Origin: an uncultured Clostridia bacterium | GTDB taxonomy: Bacteria; Bacillota; Clostridia; Oscillospirales; CAG-272 | Length of the DNA stretch: 64,000 nt | Direction of reading: 5' to 3' | Assembly (NCBI GenBank): GCA_948466345.1 | Contig: CAOKAC010000003.1 | Location: 62,001-126,000, forward strand | Shown: positions 50,841-59,436 of the stretch, in pieces | How positions within the stretch are numbered: the stretch's first letter is position 1 | How the letters are laid out: each line of letters starts with the position of its first letter | Notes under the pieces: generated by a model | What the model saw: the letters and a program-made list of their open reading frames with translations, nothing else | The model's database searches: none | What the model was told of the DNA's origin: nothing | Program-made: the position numbers and the translations under genes

Positions 50841-50916
50841 TTTGCCTTTCTCCTTTCCGAGAGCCTGTTTTTGCAGCTCTCACTGTTAGGCCACGGGAAA
50901 GGCAAAAGTCAGGGGG

Positions 50917-51309
50917 CTATTCTAAAAATTTTTTTATTTTATTTAGAGCGCGACTAAGCCGCTCATGAATGGATTGCTTTGTCACCCCTTGCTCACGGGC
51001 AATATCCACAATCCGCTGATTTTCAAAGTAAATCCGGCGTATCAGTTCCCGCTGATCCGGGGAGAGGGCTTCCATAGCCCGCAGCAGTCGGGCCAGCTCC
51101 TCCCGCTTCAATACCTCCGCCGCCGGATCGGCAGGAGAGGCGAACAGCGCCCCCTCGTAATCCATCCCCTCGAGAGACACATGGCGGCGGGTTTCCTTGT
51201 GGTTGTTGTTATACTCCTGCCGGTCACAATCCACCAGCAACGCGCCGAGGCTGTCGTCCACCTCAATTTCTTCAAATTCTCCGTTTACAAATTCATATCG
51301 GACTCGCAC
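50917..51309 (-). CDS. Sigma-70 region 4-like regulator (phage early)
   Basis: 130 residues. The C-terminal ~70 (LRAMEALSPDQRELIRRIYF ... RIVDIAREQGVTKQSIHERL) match sigma region 4. The N-terminal part (YEFVNGEFEEIEVDDSLGAL) is common in clostridial phage sigma-like proteins. It may steer RNA polymerase to phage promoters, perhaps the repeated elements listed here. It is the first gene of the early operon. Confidence 0.82.
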   Translation of the reverse strand: MRVRYEFVNGEFEEIEVDDSLGALLVDCDRQEYNNNHKETRRHVSLEGMDYEGALFASPADPAAEVLKREELARLLRAMEALSPDQRELIRRIYFENQRIVDIAREQGVTKQSIHERLSRALNKIKKFLE

Positions 51310-51369
51310 TTTGCCTTGCTCCTTTCGGAGTCCGGCAGGCAGGCACTTAGGCTATAAACACAAAAAAGA

Positions 51370-51407
51370 AGCCCGACAGACGACACCTAAGTGCCGCCCA
51401 TCGGGCT
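51370..51407 (-). terminator. Rho-independent terminator of the DUF3825 operon
   Basis: Stem AGCCCGA/TCGGGCT with a T-rich tail TTCTTTTTTG on the minus strand, 76 bases after the DUF3825 stop. Confidence 0.7.
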
Positions 51408-51482
51408 CCATTCATTATATTATCAAAACGTCGCGCTGTGGGCGCAACGGGTTGACCCCTCTATTTCCAAATCGTACTACAT

Positions 51483-52292
51483 TTACTCCACCAGCGACAG
51501 TAGCCACGGCGCGGTGGGGCGTGCTAAAATCCGCGCATTGACATAAGCCATTTCCAACGTCAGACAGGTGTATCCCATATAGTACCCGTCCATGGGCCGG
51601 AGCGTCATTGCCAAATCCGGCTGCTTCATATCCATAAGGCACAGGGGCAGAAGATACTGGACACTCTGCTGATATATTTGTGGCACCGTTATGCTAGGTG
51701 TTATCATCGCCTGTCGTCGGGCTAGTTCTACCGCTGTTTCTAGCAGCAGAGGGAGATTACGAGCTTCCTGTAACTCAATCGGAAACCGTTCAATGTTCGC
51801 CGGGTCGCCGAGAATATGCTCCACGTTTACACGCACCGGCCAATCTGGAAAGTAATGAATACCGTGTAACGGCATTGAATAGAGGGGCTTCTCCGGCAGC
51901 GGCGATACATACCGCAGCAGCGGTGACAGCTCGTCCGCAAAGCCCTTGAAATACCACTTTAATAAAGAGTCGGTTTTTTTGTTCCTGCCGAAACAGGCAT
52001 ATATTCCCTTATACCGGCGGGTATACAGTCCTGTGTGAAAACAGGCAAATTCGTTTTCAAAATGGAAAATCTGTTGTTTTTTCATGCTATCGGGTTCTGC
52101 ATCATAGTCAATCGTTTGTTTTCGGAAAATACTTTGAACATATCGCTCTAAAATAGGTGTGGCTTCGTTTTTATAAATATGCTCCGGTTTTTTGAAACGC
52201 CATATCTCCGGCAAGGCCATTTCTGCCAACTCGTCAAGTTGCAAATACCACGAGGGGACGTAGGCAAATTCAAAGAGGTCGGAATTTATCAT
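51483..52292 (-). CDS. DUF3825-domain protein
   Basis: 269 residues from ATG 52292, which overlaps the stop of the HTH gene; the in-frame ATG at 52310 is less likely. LFEFAYVPSWYLQLDELAEM and the C-terminal TCLTLEMAYVNARILARP match DUF3825, found in phages and conjugative elements of Firmicutes. The role is unknown; it may bind nucleic acid. Part of an operon with a small HTH and a sigma gene. Confidence 0.78.
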   Translation of the reverse strand: MINSDLFEFAYVPSWYLQLDELAEMALPEIWRFKKPEHIYKNEATPILERYVQSIFRKQTIDYDAEPDSMKKQQIFHFENEFACFHTGLYTRRYKGIYACFGRNKKTDSLLKWYFKGFADELSPLLRYVSPLPEKPLYSMPLHGIHYFPDWPVRVNVEHILGDPANIERFPIELQEARNLPLLLETAVELARRQAMITPSITVPQIYQQSVQYLLPLCLMDMKQPDLAMTLRPMDGYYMGYTCLTLEMAYVNARILARPTAPWLLSLVE

Positions 52293-52534
52293 TCTATCAA
52301 GTTCCTCCATTTATGCTGTATTGCGTACACCAGCCGCTGCTGTATTTGAACCTTGATGTCTTCGTCGATTTCCCGACGGACAGTACCATCCATGTCTGCC
52401 GTTTCATAGGTGGCAAGTGCGTTGTGATATGGCTCATAATGCTTTAGGATCAGTTCCAGCGCGACGGGGTCTCCATTGACTGCTTGCTGTATCAATTCAT
52501 AAGTTAATTCAGGGATCGCGTCCATGGTGTTCAT
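52289..52534 (-). CDS. Small HTH protein of conjugative-element type
   Basis: 81 residues. LTYELIQQAVNGDPVALELI ... LKHYEPYHN and IDEDIKVQIQQRLVYAIQ are typical of the helix-turn-helix partner that follows a sigma-like gene in Tn916-type and other conjugative elements of Firmicutes. It overlaps the sigma-like gene by 26 bases. Confidence 0.8.
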   Translation of the reverse strand: MNTMDAIPELTYELIQQAVNGDPVALELILKHYEPYHNALATYETADMDGTVRREIDEDIKVQIQQRLVYAIQHKWRNLIE

Positions 52535-52937
52535 AATATTTTTTTATAGCCACAAACGCCCGTTTTCGCAGATTGTATACGGTGCGGGTGGCAACCTCCA
52601 TTCTTTTTGCAATTTCTATGTCGGTTAAATCCTGCCAAAAATCCAACAATATCACCATGCGCTGCTTCTCCGGCAGTGATTTTAGTGCATTGTACAGTGC
52701 TTCACTCTCAATAACACAAGAATACCCATTCACATAGAAAGAGTATGGATGGGATGGATATTTGTCCCATACACCCCACAATTCCAGTAGTAGTTCCACC
52801 GGTTCTTCTGTGAAATGCTTGTTATAGGTTGCCTTGGCCCGTTTTAAGTTCCGGCTATAATTTCGCGATACCGTTTTACAAAAGGAATCGAACATCTCGA
52901 CAATCCGATTTTTGTATTTTTCAGAGGGAGCATTCAT
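52509..52937 (-). CDS. Sigma-70-family factor of conjugative-element type
   Basis: 142 residues from ATG 52937 (GGAGGGACAGGTG site). The C-terminal part (LKSLPEKQRMVILLDFWQDL and DIEIAKRMEVATRTVYNLRK) is sigma region 4; a short acidic/helical N-terminal part precedes it. This sigma-HTH pair is a hallmark of Tn916-like regulation modules, so a conjugative-element segment may be fused to the prophage here. Confidence 0.84.
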   Translation of the reverse strand: MNAPSEKYKNRIVEMFDSFCKTVSRNYSRNLKRAKATYNKHFTEEPVELLLELWGVWDKYPSHPYSFYVNGYSCVIESEALYNALKSLPEKQRMVILLDFWQDLTDIEIAKRMEVATRTVYNLRKRAFVAIKKYYEHHGRDP

Positions 52938-53061
52938 CACCTGTCCCTCCTTCTTTGGATTCGAGTGCTGTCCGTTTTTGCATCCTCGTATAACTAGAAC
53001 ACTTCTCACGTAGGCAAACCGGAAAGTTTTTAAAAAATATTTTGAATTTTTGATAAAAAAC

Positions 53062-53102
53062 AAAGCGGACTAATCCACTGGAAACGTAGATTAGTCCGCT
53101 TT
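53062..53102. terminator. Terminator of the defence operon
   Basis: A 14-bp stem AAAGCGGACTAATC with its complement, then TTTGTTTTTTATC on the minus strand, about 100 bases after the Res stop. Confidence 0.85.
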
Positions 53103-53198
53103 TATAAAGGTACAACGCGGGTTGTGCGTCTACCTTGCAGCTAAATATATATAGTTCATTGGTTATATCCAAAAAACGGGATGTAGCATAAAAGGCAT

Positions 53199-56100
53199 TT
53201 ATATTCCTACATCGTCCCACTTGGTGGTGAGCTTTGTTTTTATATCCGGGCTCAATGCTTGGAAGTGCGCCTTGCCGCAGTTATACTTTAGTCGTTCGGG
53301 AGTGCGTAAATCAAACTGAGACGCACTGCCTTTTGTCTCTATAATAAAGTATAACTTTTTATCGCCATCTTCTTCCAGATATACAGCCCAATCGGGATTA
53401 TACGCGCCGATGGGCGTTTGAATCTTAAAGTGGCGGGGGATTTTGAAAAACATCTTGACACGCGGATCCTTATCCAGCGCAATGGCAAAGGGCTTTTCCA
53501 CCGTCGAGCTGTCATAATAAATATGGTCGTAGACAGAGTGCTCCACAGGCACCGCATTTTTATCCAGATTTGCCGTAAATTCCTCTACGTCGAAAATTTC
53601 CTGCGCGTAGTAATACTCGCCTTCCAGCTTAATATAGGAAATGCCGTCAACGGCCAGCTCGTGACGATGGTATTTGACAATCTCAACGAATCGCTCGGTA
53701 AATAGCTGCGGATTACGAAGGAAGTCGTCTATACGACCACTTTCCTCCAAAATGCGGAGAACCGTTTCGCGCTTAATGAGGCATTGTTCCGCCGCGATTG
53801 CCGCCAAATTGGGCTGGAAAGTGTAGTTGTCATGGGCAGATACGGTTTTTATTTCCCGTTCGGTATGCGTAACGCCCATATTCTGAATATCAAAGTCCGC
53901 CGTCTTGGAAACAAGACGTATTTCGGGCAGCTCGTCCATTTCTCGCAAGGATTTAACCGCCCGCGCCACCAGCGTTTCGGTGTCAATATTAACGCGATAA
54001 GTGGTCTTTTGCGAGATTTTGTCCCACAAGGCGATAAAAGCGGGGGACAGGTCATAATTCTTTTTGAGCCGCACAGTGACATTGCGTTCAGCGTTAGTAA
54101 TCGGCGGCTTGGTATCCGCCGTTTTCATAATGTCCTCTATACGTTCCAGAACCGTGTTGTAACGACCCACGTCGAGAGTTCGATTTTTAATAGCCTCCCG
54201 TCCCTTGTCTTGAATTTTCCCCTTTTTGGTATAGCCCTGTTTTTCGCATATTTCCAGAAGCTCCTCAGCTTCCTCATAGGTCATGCTTTTTTCCTCGGTA
54301 ATCGTTGCCGTGTAGGTCGTTCCGGTGATAACCTCCGCTTTGATCGGAGCCTGTCCTGCTTTCTCAATGACTGCCGCAACCATCTCTTTGGTATCCGCGA
54401 TTTCAGGCGGCAATTCCAGCTCGGCGATTTTGGCAGGAGAAGCCGTCGGCGCAACCGTTCCAGCCTCGTCAATCACGCCGCTGGTTTTCAGCACCTCCAC
54501 AACCCTGGCCGCTTGTTCCGGCGTGACGGTTTTTTCTTCCTGCCGGGTCACTGTCAATGGCTGGCCCACAAACATACTGATTTGAAGATACCCGAACTTC
54601 ACGCCGGTTTCCGCTTCAATTTCTTTTTGCAGGTTATCGGCAAAGTCGGCAAAGCTCTCATTTGCCACAACGTGCAAAAGATTGATATTTTTATCTTCTA
54701 TCCGTTCGCCGTCCTGATTGACGCAAAGCCGCAAGCCGCGTCCGATTTTCTGCCGGGCGGTAAAGGTGGATTTCTGATCGAGCAGGGTGCAAACTTGGAA
54801 TACATTGGGATTGTCCCAGCCCTCTTTGAGCGCCGAATGCGACCAAATAAAGCGGAGCGGGCAGTCAAGGGACAGCAACCACTCCTTTTTCTGCATAATG
54901 GTCTGATAGGTTGTAAAGTCGTCGGCAGTATCGCCTCTGGTGTTTTTGTAATTGCCCTTTTTATCCTGCGAGAAGTAGCCGTCGTGAATGCCCTCGCGGG
55001 GAAATTTGTCCTTTAATTCCGCAAATCGCGGGGAGCCCATCAGCTCATCATAGCATTCCTCAAACATAGTCGCGTAAATGCCCGCGCTGCCGTCCGCTTT
55101 GCGGTAATTCGCAACCTCGTCGATGAAAAACAGCGACAAGACCTTTATGCCTTTTTCCAGATAGCGGCGTTCCTTTTCCAGATGAAATTCTATCGTCCGC
55201 TTGATTTGCGCCCGTTTCAGCAGCATTTCGTCCACGTCGCCGATGGGGGCGTTTATGCGGACATACTCGCCGTTGCGAAACTCCACGGCTTCCGAGCCGG
55301 GGGTTGCGTCGATTCCGACGACCTCGTAGCCTTCATACAGCTCGCGTTTACCGGTCGAAAGGAATAAGTCCGTACCGGGCTTAACTGTGACAGTTTTTCG
55401 CTCCACCTTGCCGCTGGCCGCTGCTATATCCAGCTCCAGCCGCGCTTTGAAACCGCCGTCTTTGCTGGCGGATAGCAGGCGCACATAGGGCTTGTTGTGG
55501 CTGCCCTCTATCTGATTGGAGGAAACGCAGATTTGCTTAACCAGCCCCATCTGGTAAGCGTCCACAGGGGTGAGACGGTATAGCAGGTTGATTTTTTCCC
55601 GGTGCGTCGCGCTGTACCGCAGCTCGCACAGTGGATTCAGGCTTTCTATCGCCTCACGCGCCTTTTTGGTATTGTCCACGCTTTGCGGCTCGTCGATGAT
55701 GACGATGGGGCGGGTTTCCTGTATATAGCGCATGGCCGTTTCACCATTGAGCTTGTCCTGCGCTTGATTGATGATATTTTCCGCTTTGCGGAAAGCGTCG
55801 ATATTGATAATCATAATCTCAATATTGGTGGAAACCGCAAATTGCCGCACGTCCGACAGCCGTTTGCTGTCATAGACAAAATACCGATAGGGCGGGTTAT
55901 CATACTGCGTCTTGAAATGCTCCTCGGTGATAGAAAGGCTTTTGCAAACGCCTTCCCGGATCGCGACGGAAGGCACGACGATCACAAACTTTGTGAAACC
56001 GTAACGCTTGTGGAGCTCAAAAATGGTCTTTGTATAAACATAAGTTTTGCCTGTACCGGTTTCCATTTCCACGCAATACCGGCGCGGCTCGTCGTTGCTT

Positions 56101-56324
56101 TTCGGCAGGTTGTTCCGCCTTTGCACCTCGTGCATGTTGGCAAGAAGCCGCTCGTCGTCAATGAGCAGTTGATTGCCCACGCCATATTCATTGATAAGGG
56201 ATTGCTGTTCTGCCCCAACGTCTATCTGAAAGGTGGATTGCTGCCGTTCCTGCCCCAAAAACAGGTCGGCCACCGCCTCCACCGCCATTTGCTGGAATGA
56301 CTGATTTTTGAATTTTAGCTTCAT
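53199..56324 (-). CDS. res: Type III restriction enzyme Res subunit (DEAD-type helicase-nuclease)
   Basis: 1041 residues. Superfamily 2 helicase with Walker A VEMETGTGKTYVY (~residue 90), DEPQ motif, YSATHR and ALKEGWDNPNVFQVC with GRGLR. The C-terminal PD-ExK nuclease shows PDWAVYLEEDGDKKLYFIIE then TKG (about residues 976-999). It cuts DNA when two Mod-recognised sites are found. Its Mod is three genes upstream with the TIR-sigma gene between them, which is not the usual mod-res order. ATG 56324 without an obvious strong site. Confidence 0.94.
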   Translation of the reverse strand: MKLKFKNQSFQQMAVEAVADLFLGQERQQSTFQIDVGAEQQSLINEYGVGNQLLIDDERLLANMHEVQRRNNLPKSNDEPRRYCVEMETGTGKTYVYTKTIFELHKRYGFTKFVIVVPSVAIREGVCKSLSITEEHFKTQYDNPPYRYFVYDSKRLSDVRQFAVSTNIEIMIINIDAFRKAENIINQAQDKLNGETAMRYIQETRPIVIIDEPQSVDNTKKAREAIESLNPLCELRYSATHREKINLLYRLTPVDAYQMGLVKQICVSSNQIEGSHNKPYVRLLSASKDGGFKARLELDIAAASGKVERKTVTVKPGTDLFLSTGKRELYEGYEVVGIDATPGSEAVEFRNGEYVRINAPIGDVDEMLLKRAQIKRTIEFHLEKERRYLEKGIKVLSLFFIDEVANYRKADGSAGIYATMFEECYDELMGSPRFAELKDKFPREGIHDGYFSQDKKGNYKNTRGDTADDFTTYQTIMQKKEWLLSLDCPLRFIWSHSALKEGWDNPNVFQVCTLLDQKSTFTARQKIGRGLRLCVNQDGERIEDKNINLLHVVANESFADFADNLQKEIEAETGVKFGYLQISMFVGQPLTVTRQEEKTVTPEQAARVVEVLKTSGVIDEAGTVAPTASPAKIAELELPPEIADTKEMVAAVIEKAGQAPIKAEVITGTTYTATITEEKSMTYEEAEELLEICEKQGYTKKGKIQDKGREAIKNRTLDVGRYNTVLERIEDIMKTADTKPPITNAERNVTVRLKKNYDLSPAFIALWDKISQKTTYRVNIDTETLVARAVKSLREMDELPEIRLVSKTADFDIQNMGVTHTEREIKTVSAHDNYTFQPNLAAIAAEQCLIKRETVLRILEESGRIDDFLRNPQLFTERFVEIVKYHRHELAVDGISYIKLEGEYYYAQEIFDVEEFTANLDKNAVPVEHSVYDHIYYDSSTVEKPFAIALDKDPRVKMFFKIPRHFKIQTPIGAYNPDWAVYLEEDGDKKLYFIIETKGSASQFDLRTPERLKYNCGKAHFQALSPDIKTKLTTKWDDVGI

Positions 56325-56355
56325 GTAGATTCATCACTTTCTACTTAGTTCTATT

Positions 56356-57432
56356 TTACAGTAAACCGTGTTTGTCTATATATTTTTGCATTTTTAACAA
56401 TGCCCTTTTTTCTATTCTGCTAATATATGATCTGGATATATTAAATGTTTCTGCCACTTCTTTTTGAGATTGCGGCTTCCCCATGAATCCAAATCTAAAC
56501 TGAATTATTTGCTTTTCCCTTTCGTCTAATACTTCATCCATAACTTGCTTTAGGATTTTTCTACGTTCTACTTTTTCCATTTCATCAACATGATCGCCAA
56601 TAGGGTCAAAAGAAACGCTGTCAAGTATAAGTACATCCTCGATTTCTTCAATATCCAAAGATTCGATTTGACTTAGGTCAACTTTCTTATTCAAGTTGTG
56701 CTTAATATAAAGCATTATTTCATTTTCTATTATCCTGCACGCAAAAGAAGAAAAACTTACACTTTTGTCGATACTGAATACACTAATGGCTTTAAGAAGT
56801 CCTTCCATACCAACTTGTATTAAATCACTTTTTTCAACAGAATAATTCAAGCTGTCATATTTTTTTGCAATGTGCGGCACTAGGCCGGTATATTTATTGA
56901 CAAGTGCATCTTTAGCAGTATCGTCGCCTATGCCTAATCTTAAAAAGTAAAATTCATCTTCCTCTATGTTGGTTATTCTCTGCCTAACTTTTCCCTCCGT
57001 TTCATTTGGATATTGTGCTTGTTTTCTGGGTATTTCTTTTTCATCGACAGCGTCTAATATCTTTTTTTCTGCCTTTATAGCATTATGTACAGTAAATAAA
57101 TCAACATAAATTAATCCTGAAAATAGTCCAGTTGGTTCTACATCGTCAATCCTTACAGGTATAATACCCCTTTTTTCCCCAATAGGGTCTTTAGTAAACA
57201 TAGCCGCCCATTCAGAAAGACAGTAATCTGATGAAAGATAACTTTTTGATAACACCAAAACAATTCTTTCTGAATTGTTTATAGCTGATTGCATTTCAAT
57301 CGCAAAGTTATTTCCTGGTCTAAAGTCCCACGCTTGAATTATTGTGGTATAGCCGTTTTTTTCAAGACAACCGGCAATCCATTTTGCCCATTGCTTGTCT
57401 GCCTTATTGTAGCTTATAAAAAAATCTTTCAT
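56356..57432 (-). CDS. TIR domain fused to sporulation-type sigma-70 factor
   Basis: 358 residues from ATG 57432 (AGAGTGG upstream; the GTG at 57441 is an alternative start). Residues 1-125 form a TIR domain: DFFISYNKADKQWAKWIAGC, BB-loop-like WDFRPGNNFAIEM with Glu46 at the place of the SARM1-type catalytic glutamate, then RIVLVLSKSYLSSDYCLSEW. Residues ~175-245 are sigma region 2 (LVPHIAKKYDSLNYSVEKSD ... ACRIIENEIMLYIK) and ~300-350 region 4 (EREKQIIQFRFGFMGKPQSQ). The sigma half most resembles SigK/SigE/SigG. The gene is much more AT-rich than mod and res. TIR enzymes deplete NAD in many phage-defence systems; coupling to a sigma factor was not known to me. Confidence 0.88.
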   Translation of the reverse strand: MKDFFISYNKADKQWAKWIAGCLEKNGYTTIIQAWDFRPGNNFAIEMQSAINNSERIVLVLSKSYLSSDYCLSEWAAMFTKDPIGEKRGIIPVRIDDVEPTGLFSGLIYVDLFTVHNAIKAEKKILDAVDEKEIPRKQAQYPNETEGKVRQRITNIEEDEFYFLRLGIGDDTAKDALVNKYTGLVPHIAKKYDSLNYSVEKSDLIQVGMEGLLKAISVFSIDKSVSFSSFACRIIENEIMLYIKHNLNKKVDLSQIESLDIEEIEDVLILDSVSFDPIGDHVDEMEKVERRKILKQVMDEVLDEREKQIIQFRFGFMGKPQSQKEVAETFNISRSYISRIEKRALLKMQKYIDKHGLL

Positions 57433-57458
57433 ATCAACCACTCTTTTTGCAAAATCAA

Positions 57459-59432
57459 TTACACCAGCTTAATTTCAATGCCCCGGTCTTGCAGGATATA
57501 ATGGGCGTTGGCCATGGCCGTGTCGTCGGCAAAGCCCATTTCGGCAAGGATGATTTTTGCCGGTGCCAGCTCCGCCATGGCTTCCACAAATTCGGCGGTG
57601 ATGTCCCGCTCCAAACAGAACAGGAGCAAATCGCCGTCCACCGAATAGACCGTTTTTTCCATGACTTCCTTTTCCTCAATTTCGCAGGTCAGCGGAACGC
57701 CCAGTTTCAGCATGAGCTCATACACCACGTCGATAGGCGACCTGTCATCCTTTACGCCGTCGATCACGTTGCGGACTTTATCGAAATATAGCTGTCCGTC
57801 TCCTACGCCCACGGGGATACCGTCCCACAATTTGAGGTTGGAGGAATCTAGCTTGAACACCTTAAAGCCTACATCGGGCAGAGGCTTTTCCACTTCACCC
57901 AGCTTGACCTGGAGGTTGGTTTCCTCTGCCTCAGCGAGAATTTTTGCACCCGCCCGGCGAATGCGCTCCTTGCCGATCTCGCAGATGGTTTTATATCCGG
58001 CTTTATAGGCTTCGCTCTTTTCGTCGCAAAGCTCAGGAAGCTGCACGCAGATAAAGCGGCGGTTGCCGCCGTCTTCGGCGTTAAGTTGCATGACCGCGTG
58101 AGCGGTGGTGGCAGAGCCGGAGAAGAAGTCAAGAATGATGTCGTTGTCTTTAGATATAGTTACATATCCGATTATCCTTTTAATATCATCAACACTCTTT
58201 GGATTCTCAAAAACCCGTACATTATCAAATATTTTATTAAATTCCGTTGTGGCGGTTTGCGCATAACTAAATGTTACACTCCTCATGACTTGTTTATCCG
58301 CTTCAAAAAGATTACGGCGAATACGTGGCAAAGTGGTTTCATCAGCACCAAAAACCACACGCCCATTATCTATTTCTTCTTGCATTCTTTGAGGGTTAGG
58401 AAATCGCCAGCCAGCATCCGGACATTTACAGGGTTTACCTGTAACCGGGTGGATTACTTCATATTTTGGCCCGCCGCCACCCGGCCAGCTTATATTCCCA
58501 TCATCACGATATGGGCCTTTTTCGTCCACTCGTGTAAACCGTGCAAGAGGCTTTCTTTCATCATCCTCCGACCATGACGCATAAAGCGCTTTTAATCCTT
58601 CATTTACTTTCGACCAATCGTCATTATGCAATTTGCGCAACCGCTCAAATTCTGCTTTAACTTCGTCCACGCCTTCCTTATTAGCACGAAAGATAATGCC
58701 TTGTTCCGCAATGGTCGCAGCACTTTTGAAATATACAAGCATATATTCGTGGCCGACAGAAAAGTATTTTGCATCATTTTTTCTGTTCTTGTCATATACA
58801 AGGCAGGCAACAAAATTTTCCTCGCCGAATACCTCATTACATAACTTTTTAAGGTTTTCTAACTCGGCATCATCAATGCTGATAAACACGACCCCGTCAT
58901 CTCGCAGCAAATTTGCCGCCAAGCGCAGGCGGGGATACATCATGTTCAGCCACGCCGTATGGAACCGCCCCATGGTTTCAGGGTTGGACTTCGTGGCCTG
59001 GGACGTGACCTCCAGATATTTCGCCAATGGGTCTGTGAAATCGTCCTCATACACAAAGTCGTTGCCGGTGTTGTACGGCGGGTCAATGTAGATCATTTTG
59101 ACCTGCCGGAAATAGGCGGTTTGCAGGAGCTTCAAAACCTCCAAATTGTCGCCCTCTATGTAAAGATTCTGCGTCGCGTCAAAATTGACGCTCTCCTCAC
59201 GGCAGGGGCGCAGACAACCGGCAGAGCGGCGCTGGGCCAGCTTCATAGCGTCCCCCTTGCCGTGCCACTCAAACTTGTATTTCTCAAAATCGTTAGTGAT
59301 ATATTCGCCGCACATGGTGAGCAGCTTGTCTATATCCAACTGCCCCTCGGCAAAGCACTCCGGGAAAACGCTTCTCAGCCGATCTCGGGCCTCTGCTTCG
59401 ATATTCATAGAGAGTCCATCCATTTTTTCCAT
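57459..59432 (-). CDS. mod: Type III DNA methyltransferase Mod subunit (N6-adenine)
   Basis: 657 residues from ATG 59432, 4 bases after the helicase stop, with AAAGGA 8 bases upstream. DPPYNTGNDFVY at 117-128 is the catalytic motif; LDFFSGSATTAHAV near 435 binds SAM. Between them (~190-430) lies the target recognition part, whose DNA (58130-58870) is clearly more AT-rich than both ends, a sign of recombination. Mod alone marks host DNA; with Res it restricts. Confidence 0.94.
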   Translation of the reverse strand: MEKMDGLSMNIEAEARDRLRSVFPECFAEGQLDIDKLLTMCGEYITNDFEKYKFEWHGKGDAMKLAQRRSAGCLRPCREESVNFDATQNLYIEGDNLEVLKLLQTAYFRQVKMIYIDPPYNTGNDFVYEDDFTDPLAKYLEVTSQATKSNPETMGRFHTAWLNMMYPRLRLAANLLRDDGVVFISIDDAELENLKKLCNEVFGEENFVACLVYDKNRKNDAKYFSVGHEYMLVYFKSAATIAEQGIIFRANKEGVDEVKAEFERLRKLHNDDWSKVNEGLKALYASWSEDDERKPLARFTRVDEKGPYRDDGNISWPGGGGPKYEVIHPVTGKPCKCPDAGWRFPNPQRMQEEIDNGRVVFGADETTLPRIRRNLFEADKQVMRSVTFSYAQTATTEFNKIFDNVRVFENPKSVDDIKRIIGYVTISKDNDIILDFFSGSATTAHAVMQLNAEDGGNRRFICVQLPELCDEKSEAYKAGYKTICEIGKERIRRAGAKILAEAEETNLQVKLGEVEKPLPDVGFKVFKLDSSNLKLWDGIPVGVGDGQLYFDKVRNVIDGVKDDRSPIDVVYELMLKLGVPLTCEIEEKEVMEKTVYSVDGDLLLFCLERDITAEFVEAMAELAPAKIILAEMGFADDTAMANAHYILQDRGIEIKLV

Positions 59433-59436
59433 AGTA

